Program-made: the position numbers and the translations under genes | DNA from: Chloroflexota bacterium | GTDB taxonomy: Bacteria; Chloroflexota; Anaerolineae; B4-G1 | Direction of reading: 5' to 3' | DNA length: 58,307 bases | Assembly (NCBI GenBank): GCA_024232355.1 | Contig: JAAEPW010001006.1 | Coordinates: 1 to 58,307, forward strand | Shown here: one piece after another, positions 24,108 to 33,064 of the stretch | How the letters are laid out: each line of letters opens with the position of its first letter | How positions within the stretch are numbered: position 1 is the first letter of the stretch | The notes under the pieces: generated by a model | The model's input: the letters and a program-made list of their open reading frames with translations, nothing else | Told to the model about the DNA's origin: nothing | Databases searched by the model: none

Positions 24108-25424
24108 ATGAGTGTACGTATCGGCATTCGCCGTGAGGACAAGAGTATTTGGGAACGGCGCGTGCCCATCGTTCCAGAGCACGCGCGTCAATTGCAGGAG
24201 GAGCACGACATTCAGGTGTGGGTGCAGCCGTCCGAGATCCGCACCTTTCGCGAGGTAGAGTACACCGAGGAGGGTGTCCAAGTTGAAGAGGACCTCGCCT
24301 CTTGCCCAGTCGTCTTTGCCGTCAAGGAAATCCCAGCCAAGTTTTTCCAACCGGATCATACGTATATGTTTTTCGCCCACGTCATCAAGGGCCAGTCGTA
24401 CAACATGGCCATGCTTAAACGGATGATAGAGTTGGGCTGCCACTTGATCGATTATGAAAAAGTGACCGACGAGCGAGGCCGGCGATTGATCTTTTTTGGC
24501 CGTCACGCCGGGCTGTCGGGCATGATCGATACATTGTGGGCGCTGGGACAGCGATTGAACTCGGAAGGCATCTCCAACCCCTTTAGCGATTTGCGCCAGG
24601 CCCACCAGTATGCGGATCTAGCCGAAGCCAAGGTTGCGGTAGCGGCGGTCGGGGAGCGGATCGTGCAGGAGGGATTGCCCGAACTGACCGCGCCCCTCAT
24701 CTGTGGATTTGCCGGGTACGGGAACGTCTTTCGTGGCGCGAACGAGATCATGGAACTTTTGCCGATACAAGAGATCGAGCCGCACAAGGTCGCTGCTGTA
24801 GCTCAGAGCACCGATTACGCCCGCGACAAGTTGTACAAAGTGGTGTTCAAGGAAGAGCATATCGTGGAGCCCATCTCGCCGGATGATGGCTTTGAGTTGC
24901 AGGACTATTACGATCATCCCGAGAAATACCATCCCGTGTTCGACAGCTATTTGCCGCACCTGACCTTGTTGGTCAATTGCGTCTATTGGGAGGCCAAATA
25001 CCCTCGCTTGGTCACCAGGGCAGACGTAAAGCAATTGTATGGCACAGGAGAGCAACCACGTCTGCGAGTCATTGGCGATATCAGTTGTGATGTGGAGGGA
25101 GCCATCGAGGTCACCGTCAAGAGCACTGAGCCGGGCGAGCCGGTCTTTGTCTACGACCCCGCCAGAGATTGTGCTATTGACGGCGTCGAGGGGCCAGGAC
25201 CCGTGATTATGGCTGTGGACATTCTCCCCAGCGAATTGCCTCGCGATGCTTCAGAGTATTTCAGTGGCGTGTTGATGGAATATGTTCCCGCCATCGCTCA
25301 GGCCGACTATTCGGTGCCTTTTGATGAACTGGCGTTGCCGCCCGAGATCAAGCGCGCGGTCATCGTCTACCAGGGCAAGCTAACGCCCGATTATCGTTAT
25401 ATTGAAAAATATCTAGAGGAGTAA
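24108..25424 (+). CDS. lysine-ketoglutarate reductase (saccharopine-forming), eukaryote-like
   Basis: 438 residues. It would join lysine and 2-oxoglutarate to saccharopine using NADPH, the first step of the saccharopine route. The sequence follows the N-terminal half of animal aminoadipate semialdehyde synthase closely: IGIRREDKSIWERRVPIVP, an ITHVIKGQ-like block (FAHVIKGQ), LIDYEKVTDERGRRLIFFG and the nucleotide loop GFAGYGNVFRGA. In the window it is a separate gene, 3 bp before the dehydrogenase gene. AGGAGG lies 6 nt before the ATG. Alanine dehydrogenase is a fold relative but matches less well. Confidence 0.88.
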   Translation: MSVRIGIRREDKSIWERRVPIVPEHARQLQEEHDIQVWVQPSEIRTFREVEYTEEGVQVEEDLASCPVVFAVKEIPAKFFQPDHTYMFFAHVIKGQSYNMAMLKRMIELGCHLIDYEKVTDERGRRLIFFGRHAGLSGMIDTLWALGQRLNSEGISNPFSDLRQAHQYADLAEAKVAVAAVGERIVQEGLPELTAPLICGFAGYGNVFRGANEIMELLPIQEIEPHKVAAVAQSTDYARDKLYKVVFKEEHIVEPISPDDGFELQDYYDHPEKYHPVFDSYLPHLTLLVNCVYWEAKYPRLVTRADVKQLYGTGEQPRLRVIGDISCDVEGAIEVTVKSTEPGEPVFVYDPARDCAIDGVEGPGPVIMAVDILPSELPRDASEYFSGVLMEYVPAIAQADYSVPFDELALPPEIKRAVIVYQGKLTPDYRYIEKYLEE

Positions 25425-25427
25425 AAA

Positions 25428-26759
25428 ATGAAACACGTAATCGTTTTTGGTGCGGGTCTGGTCACCAGGCCCCTGGTTCAGTATCTGCTCGACCATAATT
25501 TTCAGGTCACCGTCGCCAGCCGCACGCTCAGCAAGGCGGAAGTGCTAGTCGGCGACCATCCACAGGGAAAGGCTATCGCCTTTGACGTCACAAAGGAAAG
25601 CGACAAGCTAGGCGACTTGGTCGCCAGTGCCGATTTGTCCATCAGCCTGCTGCCCTATATCTATCACGTCCAGGTGGCCGAAGAGTGTATCCGCCACCGC
25701 AAACAACTGGTCACCACCAGCTATGTTAGCGAGGCGATGCAGGCGCTGGACGATGCAGCGCGGGAAGCAGGCATTATCCTGCTCAACGAGATCGGCCTTG
25801 ACCCCGGCATCGACCATATGTCGGCCAAGCGCGTCATCGACCAAGTGCATAACGATGGTGGAGAGATCAAATCATTCCGCTCCTGCTGCGGCGGTTTGCC
25901 TGCTCCCGATGCCAACGATAATCCGCTGGGGTACAAGTTCTCTTGGAGTCCGCGCGGGGTGGTGTTGGCGGGGCGCAACGACGCGCGTTTTCAAGAAAAC
26001 GGGCACGTGGTAGATATTCCCAACGCCCGTCTTTTTGCCACTCACTTTTTGATGTGGGTCCAGGGTCTGGGTGACTTGGAAACGTACCCCAACCGTAACT
26101 CGCTCCCCTATATCGAAATCTATGGCATCCCCGAAACCGACACGATGTACCGGGGCACACTGCGCAACCTGGGCTGGTGTGACGTACTGCAAAAGTTGAA
26201 CGAACTGGGCTACTTTGGCCTGGACAAGCGAGATGATCTGCTGGGTAAAACCTTTCGCCAGGTGATGGCGGAACTTGTTCAAGAGGGTGGCGCACTTGAC
26301 ACAGACAATCTCAAAGTCAGCCTGGCTACCTTTCTCAACGTCTCTTCCAGCTCTGGTGTGATTATGGCGATAGAGTGGTTGGGGCTGCTGGATGATACGC
26401 CTGTATCAGACACGGCGACGACGCTGCTAGACGTCTTGGCCGATCAGATGCTGGTCAAGATGGCCTATGATGAGGGTGAGCGGGACATGGTGGTCCTGGT
26501 TCACGAGTTTGCGGCTGTCTATCCAGATCGCAAGGAACACATCACCTCGACGCTGGTGGCTTATGGTATCCCCGGTGGTGACTCTTCAATGGCGCGTACA
26601 GTGGGATTGCCAGCCGCTATTGCCACTCGAATGATCCTGGATGGTGAGATCAATATGACCGGGGTCCAGATCCCCGTAGTGTCCGAGATCTATGAGCCGG
26701 TGTTGAAAGAACTTGAGCAATTGGACATTGTCTGTGTAGAAAAAACAGAGGTGCTATAG
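25428..26759 (+). CDS. saccharopine dehydrogenase (glutamate-forming)
   Basis: 443 residues. It splits saccharopine into glutamate and aminoadipate semialdehyde with NAD(P)+. A Rossmann motif opens the protein (VIVFGAGLVTRPLV). SADLSISLLPYIYH, EIGLDPGIDHM and CCGGLPAPDANDNPLGYKF match the C-terminal half of animal LKR/SDH strongly. GAGGAG upstream overlaps the end of the reductase gene, so the two enzymes are made together. An aminoadipate semialdehyde dehydrogenase would be needed to finish the pathway and is not in the window. Confidence 0.92.
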   Translation: MKHVIVFGAGLVTRPLVQYLLDHNFQVTVASRTLSKAEVLVGDHPQGKAIAFDVTKESDKLGDLVASADLSISLLPYIYHVQVAEECIRHRKQLVTTSYVSEAMQALDDAAREAGIILLNEIGLDPGIDHMSAKRVIDQVHNDGGEIKSFRSCCGGLPAPDANDNPLGYKFSWSPRGVVLAGRNDARFQENGHVVDIPNARLFATHFLMWVQGLGDLETYPNRNSLPYIEIYGIPETDTMYRGTLRNLGWCDVLQKLNELGYFGLDKRDDLLGKTFRQVMAELVQEGGALDTDNLKVSLATFLNVSSSSGVIMAIEWLGLLDDTPVSDTATTLLDVLADQMLVKMAYDEGERDMVVLVHEFAAVYPDRKEHITSTLVAYGIPGGDSSMARTVGLPAAIATRMILDGEINMTGVQIPVVSEIYEPVLKELEQLDIVCVEKTEVL

Positions 26760-26786
26760 CACCAGGTGAAACAAACATAAACGCGC

Positions 26787-26815
26787 TTGACGCTACCTGA
26801 TTATTGTGGTACATT
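26787..26815 (+). promoter_or_regulatory. likely promoter of the LysM lipoprotein gene
   Basis: TTGACG (26787-26792), a 17-bp spacer and TACATT (26810-26815), about 65 bp before the start codon. A second -10-like TATACG lies a little downstream. Confidence 0.45.
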
Positions 26816-26881
26816 ACCATAGTACTATACGAGATTACGGCGCGTTGCATAATGTAGAATGACCCCAAAAAGGAGGAGATG

Positions 26882-27586
26882 ATGAAGAAAAGCCGACTCT
26901 CTTTGCCCCTGGGAATGTTGGCCCTGTTGCTTATAGCAAGCTTGCTGACTGGCTGCTTCAGAGAAGTGGCTCCCGACGTCACAGATGTCCCGGCAGATGC
27001 ACAATCTGGTGATCCGCCAGTGGAGGAGGGAACGCCTGACATAATGGCTACGGGAATAGCCCAGTCGACTCTGGATGCTGGAACGACTGGGGAAGAACCT
27101 TCTGCGGATGGAGAAACTCAGCCAACCCAGGTGCCCACCGTTCCCCCACCTGCACCTACAGACACGCCGGTTCCACCAGAAGCCACGGATGCCCCGTCTA
27201 CCACGGCCGTGCCTACCTTTACACCAAGCCCTGCCCAACCAACTGCGACCCCCTCACCCACGGGCGAGGTGAAACACACGGTCCAGCCGGGCGAGAATCT
27301 ATTCCGCATCGCGCTGCGCTACGGGACCACCGTAGATGCTGTTTCCGCTGCGAATGGAATTGCAAACCCAGCTATGATTTACGTGGGGCAAGTGTTGACT
27401 ATTTCTTCGTCAGCCACGACCCAGCCTCCGTCTACGGAGGGTGAGACCACGTATGTGGTGCAGCCAGGCGACAACCTATTCCGCATTGCGCTGCGTTACA
27501 ACCTGAGCTATACGGCTCTGGCCCAGCATAACAGCATTGCCAATCCTGCAAGTATTTATGTCGGGCAAGTAATCTACATTCCATAA
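26882..27586 (+). CDS. LysM lipoprotein
   Basis: 234 residues from ATG 26882 (AGGAGG at 5-nt spacing; ATG 26879 is too close). A lipoprotein signal ends in LLTGC. A long low-complexity Pro/Thr/Glu linker spans about residues 30-125. Two LysM domains follow (HTVQPGENLFRIALRYG and YVVQPGDNLFRIALRYN, each closing with IYVGQV). No catalytic domain is present, so it is probably a peptidoglycan-binding surface protein. It ends at a strong terminator. Confidence 0.9.
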   Translation: MKKSRLSLPLGMLALLLIASLLTGCFREVAPDVTDVPADAQSGDPPVEEGTPDIMATGIAQSTLDAGTTGEEPSADGETQPTQVPTVPPPAPTDTPVPPEATDAPSTTAVPTFTPSPAQPTATPSPTGEVKHTVQPGENLFRIALRYGTTVDAVSAANGIANPAMIYVGQVLTISSSATTQPPSTEGETTYVVQPGDNLFRIALRYNLSYTALAQHNSIANPASIYVGQVIYIP

Positions 27587-27617
27587 TGATGATTACGTTG
27601 TAAAAACTGTCTAGCGA

Positions 27618-27648
27618 GGGCCGTGGATTATCCCACGGCCCTTTGTTT
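27618..27648 (+). terminator. intrinsic terminator after the LysM lipoprotein gene
   Basis: GGGCCGTGG (27618-27626) pairs with CCACGGCCC (27633-27641), followed by TTTGTTT. It ends only 6 nt before the SpoU methyltransferase start codon. Confidence 0.9.
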
Positions 27649-27653
27649 ATCAA

Positions 27654-28439
27654 ATGATTAACAGCCAGAAAAACGCCAAAGTCAAATACGTGCGGATGTT
27701 GCAATCTCGGCGACGCGCTCGTCAGAAAGAGCAACAATTCATTTTTGAAGGCGTACGTCTCGTTGAAGAAGCTGTTCGTGCGGGTGTTTCTCCCACTTTT
27801 ATGTTCTATACCGAGGCGGCACAGAGCGTTGACAGTGAGCGAAGCAGCAGGCTGTTGGCGTCGCTGGGTGAGATGAATGTGCCCTGTTACGCCGTAAGCG
27901 ATCCAGTGATGACCGCTTGCTCGGACACCGAAACGCCTCAAGGTATCTTGGCCGTGCTTTCTATTCCTGATCTGCCTCGTCCCGAACACCCTACATTTTC
28001 ACTCATCCTCGATCAGGTACGAGACCCGGGAAATCTGGGTACTACTCTGCGCACGGCGCTGGCGGCAGGCGTAGAGCAGGTATTGTTAGCACCCGGTACG
28101 GTGGATGCTACCAATCCCAAGGTGGTCCGAGCCGCAATGGGCGCGCATCTGCGCCTCCCGGTGGTATCACTCGACTGGAACGCCATTGCCCAAGCAGTTG
28201 CCGGATGCGACGTGTGGTTGGCGGCAGCCAGTGGTGAAATGTCCTACACAGCTGTGGATTGGACAAGACCGGTAGCCCTCATCGTTGGTGGCGAATCCGC
28301 CGGGGCGGGGGAACAAGCACGGTCCCTCGCACAGAGCCAGGTCTCGATCTCAATGGCTGCCGAGGTCGAATCGTTGAATATGGCGACGGCAACGGCAGTG
28401 ATCCTCTTTGAGATGGTGAAACAGAGAACAGCGGCTTGA
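27654..28439 (+). CDS. SpoU/TrmH-family RNA 2'-O-methyltransferase
   Basis: 261 residues. An N-terminal substrate-binding domain (KYVRMLQSRRRARQKEQQFI, a typical RlmB/TrmH head) precedes the SPOUT knot: DPGNLGTTLRTA, NPKVVRAAMGAH, LIVGGESAGAG and ESLNMATATAVILFE, the three SAM-binding and catalytic motifs. It methylates a ribose in rRNA or tRNA; which nucleotide cannot be told. The ATG lies 6 nt past a terminator and has no clear Shine-Dalgarno, so the start or promoter placement is uncertain. Its stop overlaps the pheST promoter. Confidence 0.9.
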   Translation: MINSQKNAKVKYVRMLQSRRRARQKEQQFIFEGVRLVEEAVRAGVSPTFMFYTEAAQSVDSERSSRLLASLGEMNVPCYAVSDPVMTACSDTETPQGILAVLSIPDLPRPEHPTFSLILDQVRDPGNLGTTLRTALAAGVEQVLLAPGTVDATNPKVVRAAMGAHLRLPVVSLDWNAIAQAVAGCDVWLAAASGEMSYTAVDWTRPVALIVGGESAGAGEQARSLAQSQVSISMAAEVESLNMATATAVILFEMVKQRTAA

Positions 28440-28464
28440 CAAAAAATTATCTTTGCGGCATAAT
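28436..28464 (+). promoter_or_regulatory. promoter of the pheST T-box transcript
   Basis: TTGACA (28436-28441), a 17-bp spacer and CATAAT (28459-28464). The -35 box overlaps the TGA stop of the methyltransferase gene. Confidence 0.75.
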
Positions 28465-28499
28465 GTGGCGCACGACATTATGTCGCACACATGGTAAAA

Positions 28500-28825
28500 A
28501 AGCTGTGACGGAGAAGAGTATGCGGAGGGAGCCCGCCAGGGAAGCGGGGCCATAGACTGAGAGCCTCGCCCGGAGGAAATCCGCAAAAGTTCGCTCCCGA
28601 GCCGACGGGTGAACGCCTGTCCTGCGTACAGGATACCTATGCGTAGCATAGGCACAATTAGCCCGCTCCGCAAGCCCAGCGTTAACGGGGCCGCCAATCG
28701 CATCTATGGGTGTCGTTGGTCACGTGAGAGGACTCTTTGAGTTCGGTTCAGACAAAGAGTCAAGCGGGGTGGTACCGCGGGAGCGCACGCTTTCGTCCCC
28801 AGGGGATGAAGGCGTTTTTGTTTAT
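28500..28825 (+). promoter_or_regulatory. T-box riboswitch, tRNA-Phe specific, before pheS
   Basis: A ~320-nt leader with the T-box sequence GGGGTGGTACCGCGG at 28766-28780. Its UGGU can pair with an uncharged ACCA 3' end. In Stem I, GGGAGC near 28533 pairs with GCTCCC near 28593, and UUC at 28590-28592 is in the specifier position, a Phe codon. Stem III is GACTCTTT (28731-28738) with AAAGAGTC (28754-28761). The terminator is ACGCTTTCGTCCCC (28787-28800) with GGGGATGAAGGCGT (28802-28815) and a T-run. Uncharged tRNA-Phe would favour readthrough. Confidence 0.93.
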
Positions 28826-28847
28826 ATTTGACAAGGAGTACAGAGTT

Positions 28848-29870
28848 ATGCTGGATCAATTGAGCCAAATGCAAGAGGATGCCCTCGCTGCGTTGGAGAC
28901 GGCAGAGGACAGCGATGCGCTGAATGCCTGGAATAAACAATATCTGGGCAAAAAAGGTGCACTGACGTTGCTGTTACGTTCTGTTGGGGAACTGCCCAAG
29001 GAGGAACGTCCGGCCTTTGGGCGAGCTGCCAACGAGACCAAGAACGCGATGGAAGCCGCCTACGACGCACGGGCCGAGACGCTGCGCCAGGAAGAGATGC
29101 AGCGCGAACTGGAACGGGGCGCATTGGATGTCACGTTGCCAGGTCGTCCCGTTGGGTTGGGGCACCTGCACATCAGCACCCAGACGCTGCGTCAGATCAT
29201 TACCATCTTTGCCGAGCTGGGCTTTCAGGTTTACGAGTCGCCCGACGTCGAGCACGATGAAATGAACTTTGAGCTGCTGAATATGCCGCCCCACCATCCC
29301 GCTCGCGACATGTGGGACACGTTCTGGATCGGGGACGAAACGTTGTTGCGCACACACACCTCGCCGGGCCAGATTCGGGTAATGCACGAGCGCTATCCTG
29401 AGCCGATTCGTGTTATCCTGCCGGGCAAGTGCTACCGGTACGAGCAGATCACCGCCCGCTCCGAGCATCAATTCTATCAGGTAGAGGGACTGGCTGTGGG
29501 GCATGGCATCACTATGACCGATCTGATCGGCACACTGACCGAGTTCGCACGGCGGTTCTACGGGCCGGATCGTCGTATTCGCATTCGGGGTTCTTACTTT
29601 CCTTTCACTGAGCCGAGCATCGAGGCTGATATGGATTGCATCCTGTGCAATGGGAAGGGCTGCCGGGTATGCAAGTATTCCGGGTGGCTGGAGGTGTGCG
29701 GAGCGGGAATGGTAAACCCCATCGTGTTGCAAAACGGCGGCTATGATCCCAACGAGTGGAGCGGCTTTGCCTTTGGTTTTGGGGTCGAGCGCCCGGCGAT
29801 GGTCAAGTATGGTATTGACGATATCCGCTTGTTCTATGGAAACGACTTGCGGTTCTTGCGACAATTCTAG
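28848..29870 (+). CDS. pheS: phenylalanyl-tRNA synthetase alpha subunit
   Basis: 340 residues from ATG 28848, preceded by AAGGAG ~10 nt upstream and just after the T-box terminator. It is the catalytic subunit of the alpha2-beta2 enzyme that charges tRNA-Phe. The N-terminal helical tRNA-binding arm (residues ~1-95) is followed by the class II core: PGRPVGLGHLH, DMWDTFWI, RTHTSPGQIR, the CYRYEQITARSEHQF motif 2 region and GFAFGFGVERPAMVKYG motif 3. A small Cys cluster (CILCNGKGCRVC) lies in the catalytic domain. It is 15 bp from pheT. Confidence 0.98.
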   Translation: MLDQLSQMQEDALAALETAEDSDALNAWNKQYLGKKGALTLLLRSVGELPKEERPAFGRAANETKNAMEAAYDARAETLRQEEMQRELERGALDVTLPGRPVGLGHLHISTQTLRQIITIFAELGFQVYESPDVEHDEMNFELLNMPPHHPARDMWDTFWIGDETLLRTHTSPGQIRVMHERYPEPIRVILPGKCYRYEQITARSEHQFYQVEGLAVGHGITMTDLIGTLTEFARRFYGPDRRIRIRGSYFPFTEPSIEADMDCILCNGKGCRVCKYSGWLEVCGAGMVNPIVLQNGGYDPNEWSGFAFGFGVERPAMVKYGIDDIRLFYGNDLRFLRQF

Positions 29871-29885
29871 AGTGGAGATAAGAAA

Positions 29886-32438
29886 ATGAGAGTACCGTTA
29901 TCCTGGTTAAAAGATTACGTGGACATTGATGTTTCCATCGCCGAACTGGCCGAGCGGCTGACACTGGCCGGGTTGGATGTGGAGACGATTGAATACATCG
30001 GCCTGCCGGGGGCCGAGTTGGAATGGGACCCGGAAAAGATCGTCGTGGGCGAGATCCGCTCGGTACGTTTCCATCCCAAGGCCGACCGGCTGACCCTGGT
30101 CGAGGTCGATTACGGTGGTCCAGAGACCGAGGACGGCGGCTCGGAGACAGAGATCGTCGTTTCGGGGCCGCCCAGCCTGCTGCCGCTCCGGGGGCAGGAC
30201 AATTTGAGCCTCAAAGTGGCTTTTGCGATGGAGGGTGTCAAGCTTTACGATGGCCACGCCGAGGGGCTCCACATCAGAAAACTGAAAAAATCCAAGATTC
30301 GGGGAGTCGTCTCACGAGCCATGGTTTGCTCTGAGAAGGAACTGGGTCTCTCCGACGAGCACGAGGACATCATCTACCTGCCCGACGACGCGCCGGTGGG
30401 CATGCCGCTGGTCGAGTACTTGGGTGACGCGGTGCTGGACATCGACATCAAAGGGCCGTTCGCACACCTGCAATCGGTGTTCGGCGTCGCCCGTGAGGCG
30501 GCGGCGCTGCTCGGCGTGCCGCTCAAGCGGGATGTGATCGAGGTGCTGGAGCGACATCCTGCCGAGTTGACGCCCACACCGGACTTTGTGACCCTAGAGA
30601 TCCCCGACCCCGACCTGTGCCCGCGCTACTCGGCGTTCTACATCCAGGGCATTGAGTTGAAACCTTCGCCTTTCTGGATGCAGATGCGGCTGCTCCGGGC
30701 TGGGATGCGGCCGATCAGTAATATTGTGGACATTTCCAACTATGTGATGCTCGAGTTGGGGCAACCGCTGCACGCATTCGACTATCACATCCTGCGCCCC
30801 AAGCCCGGCGATGATAAGCCGGTCATCATCGTGCGCCGCGCGCGTGATGGCGAGCAGATGAGGACCCTTGATGGCGAACTACGTACCTTTGATAAGGATA
30901 TGTTGCTCATCTCCGACGGCGGCGGCCCTGTAGCCATCGGCGGTGTGATGGGTGGGATGGACAGTGAGGTCACCGACGCGACGACCGACATTTTGTTGGA
31001 GGCGGCGCACTTTGACTTTCTCAACACTCGGCGCACCTCCCGCCTGCTGGGGTTGACGAGCGAGGCAAGTATACGCCTTGGTCGGCGGGTGGACCCAGAG
31101 CTGACGACAGTGGCAGCCGCGCGGGCGGCACATCTGATGGCCGAGTTGGGCGGCGGCACCGTCGTCTCGACTGTCGGCGATCTCTACCCTGGTCGCCAGT
31201 CACCGTGCGTGATCGAATTCGACACGGCATATGCTGACCGCATTCTGGGGATCGAGGTGCCGACGGACGATATCACCCGCATCCTAACGTCCCTCGAATT
31301 TGAGGTGTCGCCATCCTCGCCTGGTCACCTGACTGTCACCGTGCCCTCTTACCGCCTCGACGTGACACGACCGATAGACTTGGTCGAGGAAGTGGGGCGC
31401 GTTTGGGGATACGATCGCTTCCCGACCACATTGATGCGCGACGAACTGCCCCCACAGCGGGCCAATCCCCGCCTGGAAGGGGCCGAGCGCGTGCGCGACC
31501 TGCTGGTCGGCTGCGGGCTGGATGAAGTCATCACCTATTCGCTGGTGGATATGGAAGACGAGGGGAATCTGTGGCCTCAAGGATCACAGGGCAAGCCAAA
31601 CAACTATTTGCGCGTGCGTAATCCCCTGTCGGCAGATCGAGCCTATTTGCGACAGACGCTGCTGCCCTCCATGCTGCATACGACCCGTGAAAACCTGCGT
31701 TTTCTCGATCAAGCAGCTATTTTTGAGATCGGCGCCGTCTACCTGCCGGTCGAGGGATCGGACGAGCAAGCCGACCCACTGCCCCACGAACCGCGCCGAT
31801 TGAGCGTCGTGATGACCGGCCCGCGAGAGGCTCGTTCGTGGATGGATGGACAAGACCGCGGTTCGGTGGATTTCTATGCGCTCAAGGGTGTGGTGGAAAC
31901 ATTGCTGTCTGGGTTGGGGCTGGAGGGAACGTTCGAGTTGGGCGATCATCCGGCGCTTCATCCCGGCCGGTCTGCCCAGGTCAATGTGGCTTTACCCAAA
32001 GGAGATAGTGTCGTCGTGGGCGCGATGGGAGAACTGCATCCTGCGGTACTAGATTCCTTCGATTTGGCCGGGCAGCCCGTTTGTGCGCTTGAATTTGATC
32101 TGGATAAATTGCTGTCGGCTTGGGGGACAGTACGCAGTATCGTTCCGATCTCTGTTCACCCACCAGTCTATGAGGATTTGGCTGTCGTGGTAGACGAGAA
32201 TGTATCTGCGGTGCGCGTGCGCGATTTGATCGCGCAGACTGGCTCATCGCTGGTGCGTTCCGTTGTGCTGTTTGACGTTTATCGTGGGGAACAGGTGGGG
32301 ATAGGCAAAAAGAGTTTGGCTTATCGCCTCACTTACCAAGCGGATAACCGAACCCTTACGGATCGTGAGGTCGCTAAACTGCGAGGCAAGATCGTCCGCC
32401 GGATAGAACGGGAGATCGACGCAACGCTACGGAGTTGA
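29886..32438 (+). CDS. pheT: phenylalanyl-tRNA synthetase beta subunit
   Basis: 850 residues, full length for the family. Domains in order: an N-terminal B1 domain with an inserted EMAP-II-like tRNA-binding fold (VVGEIRSVRFHPKADRLTLV), a B3/B4 editing domain (about 210-390, IEADM-like sites replaced by the GGVMGGMDSEVTD stretch), a catalytic-like B5/B6 region, and a C-terminal ferredoxin-fold anticodon-binding domain (SVHPPVYEDLAVVVD to TLTDREV). GGAG lies before the ATG. It is co-regulated with pheS by the T-box leader. Confidence 0.97.
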   Translation: MRVPLSWLKDYVDIDVSIAELAERLTLAGLDVETIEYIGLPGAELEWDPEKIVVGEIRSVRFHPKADRLTLVEVDYGGPETEDGGSETEIVVSGPPSLLPLRGQDNLSLKVAFAMEGVKLYDGHAEGLHIRKLKKSKIRGVVSRAMVCSEKELGLSDEHEDIIYLPDDAPVGMPLVEYLGDAVLDIDIKGPFAHLQSVFGVAREAAALLGVPLKRDVIEVLERHPAELTPTPDFVTLEIPDPDLCPRYSAFYIQGIELKPSPFWMQMRLLRAGMRPISNIVDISNYVMLELGQPLHAFDYHILRPKPGDDKPVIIVRRARDGEQMRTLDGELRTFDKDMLLISDGGGPVAIGGVMGGMDSEVTDATTDILLEAAHFDFLNTRRTSRLLGLTSEASIRLGRRVDPELTTVAAARAAHLMAELGGGTVVSTVGDLYPGRQSPCVIEFDTAYADRILGIEVPTDDITRILTSLEFEVSPSSPGHLTVTVPSYRLDVTRPIDLVEEVGRVWGYDRFPTTLMRDELPPQRANPRLEGAERVRDLLVGCGLDEVITYSLVDMEDEGNLWPQGSQGKPNNYLRVRNPLSADRAYLRQTLLPSMLHTTRENLRFLDQAAIFEIGAVYLPVEGSDEQADPLPHEPRRLSVVMTGPREARSWMDGQDRGSVDFYALKGVVETLLSGLGLEGTFELGDHPALHPGRSAQVNVALPKGDSVVVGAMGELHPAVLDSFDLAGQPVCALEFDLDKLLSAWGTVRSIVPISVHPPVYEDLAVVVDENVSAVRVRDLIAQTGSSLVRSVVLFDVYRGEQVGIGKKSLAYRLTYQADNRTLTDREVAKLRGKIVRRIEREIDATLRS

Positions 32439-32448
32439 CACAATCAAG

Positions 32449-32475
32449 GTAGGGGCGCGGTTATCGCGCCCCTAC
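32449..32475. repeat. REP-like palindrome between convergent genes
   Basis: GTAGGGGCGCG (32449-32459) pairs with CGCGCCCCTAC (32465-32475) around a 5-nt loop. It has no T-run on either strand but lies between the convergent pheT and TPR gene ends, so it may act as a bidirectional transcript end. The GTAGGGGCG...CGCCCCTAC form resembles widespread intergenic palindromes. Confidence 0.65.
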
Positions 32476-32477
32476 AG

Positions 32478-33032
32478 TTATTCATCCTGTTTTTGACCCA
32501 CCAATCTGTTGCGCAGCCCAAGCAGACCACGCAATGCTTTTTGGCTAGCTGATGGTTTTTGTAGTGTGTGCAAGCCAGCCTCATAGGTCGCTAGACCATT
32601 ACTGCGATCTCCCTTTTTCCATTCCTGCACGCCGAGTGCCAACAGTATCTCTCCATGCCGTTGTTCGTCGCCCAACTCGGCGAAAATATCGGCGGCCTGG
32701 CGCAGGCATTCGTTTGACTTGGCGCGTTCGCCTTGGTTGGCGTACAAACCACCCAGGTTGCCTAGTGTCTGCGCCTCGCGATTACGGTCGCCCAAGCGTA
32801 CAAAGGTTGCCTTGGCTTTTTCCAGGGCCGCAATTGCCTCGTCCCACTGACCCTGCATTCTGTAAATCACACCCTGGTTGTTCACCATCTCGGCAACTTG
32901 AACATCGTCTCCCTCGGTGGCAAACATTTCTTGAGCCTTTTCAAAGTTGACGATTGCTTCTTCGTACAATCCTTCCTGAAACAATCGCAACCCTTCCTCT
33001 TTTATTCCTTGTGAAGTTGTTTTGTCTGTCAT
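32478..33032 (-). CDS. TPR repeat protein
   Basis: 184 residues from ATG 33032 (GGGGGTGC upstream); a TTG at 33068 overlapping the previous stop is an alternative. It consists of about four TPR units, visible as GLRLFQEGLYEEAIVNFEKA, NQGVIYRMQGQWDEAIAALEKA, LGNLGGLYANQGERAKSNECLR and ILLALGVQEWKKGDRSNGL. It has no enzymatic domain. It directly follows a double-XRE regulator gene, a layout like XRE-TPR sensor regulators but split into two genes. It may bind a ligand or peptide that controls the regulator; this is inference. Confidence 0.85.
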   Translation of the reverse strand: MTDKTTSQGIKEEGLRLFQEGLYEEAIVNFEKAQEMFATEGDDVQVAEMVNNQGVIYRMQGQWDEAIAALEKAKATFVRLGDRNREAQTLGNLGGLYANQGERAKSNECLRQAADIFAELGDEQRHGEILLALGVQEWKKGDRSNGLATYEAGLHTLQKPSASQKALRGLLGLRNRLVGQKQDE

Positions 33033-33064
33033 TGCACCCCCATCTGCGATTCCGTAGTTTGCGA

